Positions 1 to 4,204 of a stretch of 5,204 nucleotides of DNA are shown here, in pieces. The position numbers and the translations under genes were made by a program. Numbering within the stretch: position 1 is the first letter of the stretch; the number at the start of each line of letters is the position of its first letter. The DNA is from Eubacterium sp. (GTDB lineage Bacteria; Bacillota; Clostridia; Lachnospirales; Lachnospiraceae): the NCBI GenBank assembly GCA_024681495.1, contig JAILAS010000199.1, positions 1-5,204 of the forward strand, in the 5' to 3' direction. Below the pieces are notes generated by a model, which worked only from the letters and a program-made list of their open reading frames with translations, did not search any database and was not told the DNA's origin.

Positions 1-1492
1 TACGGATCGAGCCGCCGCCCAGCTCCGTACCATTCAATACTATATCATAGGCCCTGGCCCTTACGGAACCGGGATCTGCGTCGATGTTGTCCCAATCCTC
101 CTCCATGGGCATGGTGAAGGGATGGTGCATGGCCTTAAACCTCTCCTCGTCATCGGACCACTCGAGGAGCGGGAACTCCGTTACCCAGAGGAAGTTATAT
201 GTATCGGGATCGAGGAGATCCTGCTGGGATGCCAGCTCCACGCGGAGCGCTCCCAAAACCTCCCATACGATCTTATTCCTGTCGGCCGCAAAGAGGAGAA
301 GGTCTCCGTCCGCCGCATCGGTGGCCTTAAGCAGCGCGTCGATCGTGTCCTGCTCGAGGAACTTGGTGAAGGAGGACTTCATCTCTCCGTCCTCTCCTAT
401 CGAGATGTAGGCGAGGCCCTTCGCTCCGTATCCCTTGGCGAACTCGACGAGCTTGTCGATCTTCTTGCGGGGCATGCCACCCAGTCCCTTGGCGTTAATC
501 GCGCGGACCGAACCGCCGCTCTCGAGCGCTCCCGTGAACACTCCGAAGCCACAGTCCTTCACGATATCGCTCACGTTCACCAGCTCCATGCCGAAGCGTG
601 TATCGGGCTTATCGGAACCGAAGCGGTCCATGGCCTCCTGCCACGTCATCCTGGGGAAGGGGGTCTGAAGCTCCACGCCGAGTGCCTCCTTGAAGAGGTA
701 CTTCATGAGGCGCTCATTGACGTCCATTACGTCCTCCTCGTCCACGAAGGAGAGCTCCATGTCAATCTGTGTGAACTCGGGCTGCCTGTCGGCCCTGAGG
801 TCCTCGTCCCTGAAGCACCTGGCTATCTGCATATAGCGATCGTAGCCGGAGCACATGAGGAGCTGCTTGAACAGCTGAGGCGACTGGGGCAGCGCGTAGA
901 AGTTTCCGGGGTGAACCCTGGAGGGAACGAGGTAGTCCCTGGCGCCCTCGGGGGTAGATTTACATAACATCGGGGTCTCTATCTCGATGAATCCCTCCTC
1001 GGCGAGGAAGCCGCGGACCAGATTCATGACCCTGCTCTTCATCATTATCGTCCTCTGCACGTCGGGACGGCGGAGGTCCAAGTATCTGTACTTAAGGCGC
1101 AGATCGTCCTTGGTGGCGGAGTTCTCCTCGATGGGGAAGGGAGGAGTCTCCGACTCGGAGAGGATCCTCAAGCTGGAAGCCACAATCTCGATCTCGCCTG
1201 TGGCGAGGTTCTCATTGACGGCGCCCGAGCGGCGGTCCACACGGCCCTCTACCGCGATTACGAACTCGCTCCTTAAGGTCTGTGCCTTCTCGAAGCCCTC
1301 CGTGCCTATGTCATCCTCGTTGAATACAATCTGCAGGATGCCGGACCTGTCCCTCAAATCCACGAAGATAAGGCTTCCGAGGTTTCTCCTCTTCTGAACC
1401 CATCCCATTACGGTCACATTGGCACCTATATCGGAGGTGGAAACCTCCGTACATCTGTGGGACCTCTTAAGTCCCTTCATAGACTCTGACAT
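1..1492 (-). CDS. aspS: Aspartate--tRNA ligase (AspRS), C-terminus beyond the window
   Basis: AspRS charges tRNA-Asp with aspartate in the cytoplasm using ATP. The open frame gives 497 codons and is still open at base 1. Bacterial AspRS is usually about 590 residues, so motif 3 and the C-terminus lie outside. Visible in order: an N-terminal OB-fold anticodon-binding domain (about 1-110, with GWVQKRRNLGSLIFVDLRDR at 30-49); motif 1 region with IETPML around 170-176; motif 2 FRDEDLRADRQPEFTQID at 227-244; the bacteria-specific GAD insertion (about 290-425, with GSVRAIN near 327-333); MHHPFT at 455-460; and ELGGGSIR at the edge, just before motif 3. The start ATG has AAGGAG four bases upstream. 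Leu38 stands where non-discriminating AspRS often has His, which suggests a tRNA-Asp-specific enzyme (inference). It follows hisS by 41 bases with no terminator between them, so cotranscription is likely. No frameshift was seen. Confidence 0.97.
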   Translation of the reverse strand, partial: MSESMKGLKRSHRCTEVSTSDIGANVTVMGWVQKRRNLGSLIFVDLRDRSGILQIVFNEDDIGTEGFEKAQTLRSEFVIAVEGRVDRRSGAVNENLATGEIEIVASSLRILSESETPPFPIEENSATKDDLRLKYRYLDLRRPDVQRTIMMKSRVMNLVRGFLAEEGFIEIETPMLCKSTPEGARDYLVPSRVHPGNFYALPQSPQLFKQLLMCSGYDRYMQIARCFRDEDLRADRQPEFTQIDMELSFVDEEDVMDVNERLMKYLFKEALGVELQTPFPRMTWQEAMDRFGSDKPDTRFGMELVNVSDIVKDCGFGVFTGALESGGSVRAINAKGLGGMPRKKIDKLVEFAKGYGAKGLAYISIGEDGEMKSSFTKFLEQDTIDALLKATDAADGDLLLFAADRNKIVWEVLGALRVELASQQDLLDPDTYNFLWVTEFPLLEWSDDEERFKAMHHPFTMPMEEDWDNIDADPGSVRARAYDIVLNGTELGGGSIR

Positions 1493-1496
1493 TTTT

Positions 1497-1502
1497 CTCC
1501 TT
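1497..1502 (-). promoter_or_regulatory. Ribosome binding site of aspS
   Basis: Read on the minus strand, AAGGAG sits four bases before the aspS ATG at 1492. It fixes this ATG over the second in-frame Met at codon 5, which has no comparable site. It lies in the 41-base hisS-aspS spacer, which contains no hairpin plus T-run. Confidence 0.8.
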
Positions 1503-1533
1503 CTAAACCTTCTAAATAGGAATCTCTCCGAAA

Positions 1534-2793
1534 CTAGTTATTGAAAAACTCCTGAAAATCCTCGTATCCCTGCTCCTTAAGCTGCTCCTTCTGGAACTTC
1601 TTGTTCTTATTCATGGGAACGACGAGGACACTCACGCCTTCTTCCCTCTCCGCGGCCGCCTGCTTAAACACGTCGGCGAGCTTCTCGGTGGGGTAATTCT
1701 TCTCGACCAGATATGCCTTCTTAGCAGAAGTGCCGGGCACCTTGAAGTCGTTGTCCATAAGCAGCATGATGATGCGCTCGAAACCAATGGAGAATCCGCA
1801 GGCGGGAACCTGCTGCCCGGTGAATCCTGCCACCATCGCATCGTATCTGCCGCCGCCTCCGCAGCTGCCGCCATACTGGGGCATGGCAATCTCGAAGATG
1901 GTTCCGGTGTAGTAGCTCATGCCTCTTACGAGGGTGGGGTCGAATACGAGCTTGAAATCCGCCCTCTTAGCCGCCTCGACGCTCACCGCTATCTGCGAGA
2001 GATTAAGAGCCGCATCGTCACAGAGCTGATCGGAGAGCTCCTTCGAGAGGAAGCCTACGCAGTCCGCGATGCTGTCCTTATCCTTAAGGCCGGCGAAAAG
2101 CGAAAGGTACTTATCCGCAGTCTCCTTGGAATAGCCGAACTTCACGAGCTCCTCGGAGACACCCTCTTCTCCAATCTTATCCATCTTATCGAGGATGATG
2201 AAGACCCCGTCGAGGTCCTCCTCCTTAAAACCGGCCCACAGAGCCATGGCCTTAAGCATACGCCTGTCGTTTATGCGCACCTCGAATCCGGAGAAATCGA
2301 GCTTGCCGAGCGTCTCGGTGGTAGCCAGAATAAGCTCGGTCTCCGCCATGTTCGTGGGCTCACCGATGATGTCGATGTCGCACTGACGGAACTGGCGATA
2401 CCTGCCCTTCTGGGGCCTGTCGGCCCTCCACACGTTTCCGGTCTGCAGGGCCTTAAAGGGCTTGGGCAGATCGTTGGCGTGATTGGAATAGTAACGCACC
2501 AGAGGCACGGTAAGGTCGTAGCGCAGACCCATATCCACGATTTCCTCGGGAGTGGTGGCCTCAGCCACGTTGAGCTTCTCGCCCCTCTTAAGTACCTTGA
2601 ATATAAGCTTTTCATTCTCTCCGCCCTGGCGGCTGGAGAGGTTCTCTATAGACTCCATGCAGGGAGTCTCGATAGGGGTGAATCCGTACGCGCGATAGGT
2701 GTCCTTGATGACGCCCTCCACGTAATCCCTTATTTCCATTTCGCGGGGACTGATGTCCTTCATGCCGGTGACCGGCTTCTTCTTAAGTGCCAT
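1534..2793 (-). CDS. hisS: Histidine--tRNA ligase (HisRS), short divergent type
   Basis: HisRS charges tRNA-His with histidine in the cytoplasm. The chosen ATG gives 419 residues starting MALKKKPVTGMKD. The frame also extends upstream to a TTG at 2832, but that TTG has no ribosome binding site and the extra 13 residues do not look like HisRS. Class II core: motif 1 region near IETP (41-44); His-A stretch LRYDLTVPLVRY at 90-101; motif 2 spanning 121-141 (VWRADRP...RQCDID); insertion domain about 175-280; His-B RGMSYYTGTIFEI at 290-302; GGGGRYD at 312-318; motif 3 GFSIGFERI at 333-341. The C-terminal anticodon-binding part (about 358-419) is roughly 60 residues, against about 90 in typical HisRS, and ends FQEFFNN. 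LRYDLTVP and the GRYRQF...CDID form of motif 2 resemble eukaryotic/archaeal HisRS more than E. coli HisRS (LRPEGTA). All catalytic motifs appear intact. It is the first gene of a probable hisS-aspS operon. Confidence 0.95.
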   Translation of the reverse strand: MALKKKPVTGMKDISPREMEIRDYVEGVIKDTYRAYGFTPIETPCMESIENLSSRQGGENEKLIFKVLKRGEKLNVAEATTPEEIVDMGLRYDLTVPLVRYYSNHANDLPKPFKALQTGNVWRADRPQKGRYRQFRQCDIDIIGEPTNMAETELILATTETLGKLDFSGFEVRINDRRMLKAMALWAGFKEEDLDGVFIILDKMDKIGEEGVSEELVKFGYSKETADKYLSLFAGLKDKDSIADCVGFLSKELSDQLCDDAALNLSQIAVSVEAAKRADFKLVFDPTLVRGMSYYTGTIFEIAMPQYGGSCGGGGRYDAMVAGFTGQQVPACGFSIGFERIIMLLMDNDFKVPGTSAKKAYLVEKNYPTEKLADVFKQAAAEREEGVSVLVVPMNKNKKFQKEQLKEQGYEDFQEFFNN

Positions 2794-2803
2794 AGAATCA
2801 AAA

Positions 2804-2809
2804 CCTCTT
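2804..2809 (-). promoter_or_regulatory. Ribosome binding site of hisS (decides the start)
   Basis: Minus-strand AAGAGG ends ten bases before the ATG at 2793. The spacing is long and the site only moderate, but it is the only purine-rich match near a candidate start. The upstream TTG at 2832 is preceded by a pyrimidine-rich stretch instead. Confidence 0.55.
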
Positions 2810-2874
2810 ATACTTATTCTCTCTTTTTTCAATAGAAGAAAGAAATTAAATTGCAGGTAAACACACTAACTCGT

Positions 2875-2880
2875 ATTGTA
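2875..2880 (-). promoter_or_regulatory. Candidate extended -10 of the hisS-aspS promoter
   Basis: On the minus strand the sequence reads TGTTACAAT, which fits an extended -10 (TGn plus TACAAT). No good -35 lies 16-18 bases upstream; the best window reads GTGTAG. If used, the transcript would start near 2868 and have a leader of about 75 bases. That is too short for a T-box element, which regulates many synthetase genes in Firmicutes. This is a weak call made because the gene needs a promoter in this A+T-rich gap. Confidence 0.3.
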
Positions 2881-2927
2881 ACACAAAAGATGCGAAACTA
2901 CACTAAATAATTTACCCAAAATTCCTC

Positions 2928-2956
2928 TTGCATAAAGGGGTTTTTATAGTTATAAT
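2928..2956 (+). promoter_or_regulatory. Sigma-70/SigA-type promoter for tRNA-Thr
   Basis: TTGCAT (2928-2933) and a perfect TATAAT (2951-2956) are separated by exactly 17 bases. Transcription would start near 2963, leaving a leader of about 19 bases before the tRNA. The A+T-rich stretch upstream (about 2900-2925) could act as an UP element. It may also serve the downstream DUF5688 gene, for which no other convincing promoter is visible. Confidence 0.85.
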
Positions 2957-2963
2957 GAAACAC

Positions 2964-2976
2964 GTGCTTAAAGCAC
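2964..2976. repeat. 13-base inverted repeat at the tRNA transcript start
   Basis: GTGCTTAAAGCAC has 6-bp arms around one central base and overlaps the expected transcription start of the tRNA promoter. It could be a small operator, or a leader hairpin removed when RNase P cuts at 2982. Nothing in the window shows which, or whether it has any function. Confidence 0.45.
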
Positions 2977-2981
2977 CAGTT

Positions 2982-3054
2982 GCCGATATGGCTCAGTTGG
3001 TAGAGCGATTCACTCGTAATGAATAGGTCACCGGTTCGAATCCGGTTATCGGCT
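2982..3054 (+). tRNA. tRNA-Thr, anticodon CGU
   Basis: A complete 73-base cloverleaf folds by eye. The acceptor stem GCCGATA (2982-2988) pairs perfectly with TATCGGC (3047-3053). The D stem is GCTC/GAGC (2991-2994 with 3003-3006) with a GG-containing loop. The anticodon stem ATTCA/TGAAT is fully paired (3008-3012 with 3020-3024), and loop CTCGTAA places anticodon CGT at 3015-3017, which reads threonine codon ACG. The variable loop is AGGTC. The T stem ACCGG/CCGGT (3030-3034 with 3042-3046) encloses TTCGAAT. The discriminator base is T3054. The following bases are TTT, so CCA must be added after transcription. Confidence 0.97.
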
Positions 3055-3064
3055 TTTCTTCCAA

Positions 3065-3101
3065 GTCCGGCTCAGCCGGACCGGTGGGATTTCGTCCCGC
3101 C
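3065..3101 (+). other. Two adjacent hairpins in the tRNA-Thr/DUF5688 spacer
   Basis: The first hairpin is GTCCGGC-TCA-GCCGGAC (7 bp, 3065-3081). The second follows one base later and is GGTGGGA-TTTCG-TCCCGCC (7 bp including one G-T pair, 3083-3101). Neither is followed by a T-run, so a standard intrinsic terminator is not supported. Possible roles are protecting or defining the 3' end during tRNA trailer processing, or structure in the 5' leader of the downstream gene. I recognise no riboswitch class. The rest of the spacer (3102-3145) shows no clear promoter. Confidence 0.7.
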
Positions 3102-3145
3102 CAGTTATCCCAATCATCACATCTGTTTTGTTCCTCGCTTTTATT

Positions 3146-3152
3146 AGGGAGG
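3146..3152 (+). promoter_or_regulatory. Ribosome binding site of the DUF5688 gene
   Basis: AGGGAGG lies five bases before the ATG at 3158, the strongest ribosome binding site in the window. It firmly supports this start. Confidence 0.85.
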
Positions 3153-3157
3153 ATTAA

Positions 3158-4051
3158 ATGAATTATATCGAATTTACACAGCGCGCCCTCGAAGCGACAC
3201 GCGGCGCATTGGGCGAAGATATCAGCGTAGAACTTCGCGACGTACAGAAAAATAACGGAGTAAGGCTTAAGGGACTGGTCATAAGGGATCCCGGGGCAAA
3301 CCTCTCCCCCACCATATATCTCGACGAATTCTACAAGAAATACCGCTTCGGGGCGAGCATGGACGAGATTGTCGACGACATCTTAAACGTGTACGACATG
3401 AGCAAGATAACCGGCGACATGGACACCAGCATCATCACCGACTTCGAAAAAGCCTCGGAGTATATATCATTAAAGCTCATTAACACCTCCAGAAACGACA
3501 ATATGTTCTCGAGGGTGCCCAACATACCGTTCCTGGATCTTTCCATCGTCTTCTACCTGCTGATAGACGACTGCAACGGACAGACCGGCAGCATACTCAT
3601 AAATAACGACCAGATGAACAGCTGGGAGACCGACGCCGAGGCCCTCTTTAGGATATCGCTTGCGAACGCCTCCAAGCTCTTTACGCCCCGGCTCTCCACA
3701 TTGATGAACCTCACGGGGGACCTCCTCGATAAGTCGCCCTCGCCACACTCGGTGGCACCGCAGTCGATGTACATACTCACCAACGCCAGGGAGCTCTTTG
3801 GCGCTTCCGTGATGCTCTATCCGGGGATGATGAGTAGGGTGCGCGCCTTTTTGGGCGAGGACTTCTACATCCTTCCCAGCAGCATACACGAGGTGATAAT
3901 CGTCCCCGAGAGCTTCGCTCCATCCAAAAAGCACATGAACGATATGATAAATGAAGTCAACACGATAGAGGTCTCACCCGAGGAGGTCCTGTCGGACCAC
4001 TACTACTTTTATTCAATCGACGAGGGCAGAGTCACCTGCGCGGCGGCGTAG
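3158..4051 (+). CDS. DUF5688 family protein, function unknown
   Basis: This is a 297-residue protein whose sequence pattern I recognise as DUF5688, a family seen mainly in Lachnospiraceae, often in several copies per genome, with no known biochemical role. Family-like features: N-terminal helix MNYIEFTQRAL; KNNGVRLKGLVI (31-42); SPTIYLDEFY (50-59); IPFLDLSIVFYLLIDD (123-138); MYILTNARELFGASVMLYPG (204-223); and FYILPSSIHEVIIVPE (236-251), followed by an acidic EVSPEEVLSDHYYFY segment. It spans the whole domain, so it looks full length. No signal peptide, lipobox or clear membrane helix is visible, so it is probably cytoplasmic. The hydrophobic 125-136 stretch is too short and is flanked by acids. 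It follows tRNA-Thr by 103 bases on the same strand. The C-terminus ends in Ala-Ala-Ala, where a 15-base duplication spans the stop codon. The family name is recalled, not searched. Confidence 0.88.
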   Translation: MNYIEFTQRALEATRGALGEDISVELRDVQKNNGVRLKGLVIRDPGANLSPTIYLDEFYKKYRFGASMDEIVDDILNVYDMSKITGDMDTSIITDFEKASEYISLKLINTSRNDNMFSRVPNIPFLDLSIVFYLLIDDCNGQTGSILINNDQMNSWETDAEALFRISLANASKLFTPRLSTLMNLTGDLLDKSPSPHSVAPQSMYILTNARELFGASVMLYPGMMSRVRAFLGEDFYILPSSIHEVIIVPESFAPSKKHMNDMINEVNTIEVSPEEVLSDHYYFYSIDEGRVTCAAA

Positions 4052-4069
4052 AAAGCGGCAGCATAGAAA
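4040..4069 (+). repeat. 15-base tandem duplication spanning the DUF5688 stop codon
   Basis: Two copies, 4040-4054 and 4055-4069, match at 13 of 15 bases; both differences are third-position G to A changes. Each copy reads three Ala codons, TAG, then AAA in the gene's frame, so the stop codon itself is duplicated in frame 15 bases downstream. Readthrough of the first TAG would add only Lys-Ala-Ala-Ala. Confidence 0.75.
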
Positions 4070-4134
4070 GCTGTATGTCATCACTATAAAAAGCTGTATG
4101 TCATCACTATAAAAAGCTGTATGTTCTCATAAAA
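4069..4134 (+). repeat. Tandem direct repeat, units 23, 23 and 20 bases
   Basis: Units start at 4069, 4092 and 4115, each with AGCTGTATGT. The first two are identical over all 23 bases. The third has a changed core (TCTCATAA in place of TCATCACTATAA) and is three bases shorter. A further AGC starts at 4135 and runs into the left arm of the terminator hairpin. On the minus strand each boundary reads GCTTTTTAT, so the array supplies three successive T5 runs downstream of the hairpin. Slipped-strand expansion is the simplest origin. Confidence 0.85.
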
Positions 4135-4178
4135 AGCTCCCCCTTAGGCAAACGATGTATAATCTGCCTAAGGGGGAG
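4131..4178 (-). terminator. Intrinsic terminator of the LacI-family gene
   Basis: A perfect 14-bp stem (4137-4150 with 4165-4178; arms CTCCCCCTTAGGCA and TGCCTAAGGGGGAG) encloses a 14-base loop. On the minus strand it is followed by GC and then five T (4135-4131), 26 bases past the regulator's stop codon. On the plus strand the bases after the stem are only loosely T-rich, so termination of the DUF5688 transcript here is possible but less certain. Confidence 0.88.
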
Positions 4179-4204
4179 ATAATAATTAGTTTTAGCAATA
4201 TAAT

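Noticed and set aside
122..967. Long plus-strand open frame of 281 codons
   Set aside because: It lies in exact codon register opposite aspS. Such frames stay open when the sense gene avoids TTA, CTA and TCA codons. It has no ribosome binding site and resembles no family, while the minus strand is unmistakable AspRS.
2794..2981. T-box leader upstream of hisS
   Set aside because: Many Firmicutes synthetase genes have one, but the gap to the tRNA is under 190 bases, the candidate -10 leaves only about 75 bases of leader, and I see neither the conserved T-box core nor a terminator hairpin.
3065..3101. Twin hairpins as a rho-independent terminator for the tRNA
   Set aside because: No T-run follows either stem; the bases after the second are CAGTTATCC. 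Without U residues this is not a standard intrinsic terminator.
3470..3934. Minus-strand frame of 154 codons inside the DUF5688 gene
   Set aside because: It is again in codon register opposite a well-supported gene, with no ribosome binding site and a low-complexity, non-family-like sequence.
3158..4051. Functional link between tRNA-Thr(CGU) and ACG codons in DUF5688
   Set aside because: By eye the gene uses mostly ACC for threonine, with only three ACG codons, so there is no sign that this tRNA is matched to the gene.
4069..4134. CRISPR-like array
   Set aside because: The units are directly adjacent with no unique spacers, and there are no cas genes nearby.
4158..4163. TATAAT in the terminator loop as a plus-strand promoter
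   Set aside because: The hexamer matches -10, but the position 17 bases upstream reads AGCTCC, not a -35, and no plus-strand gene follows.
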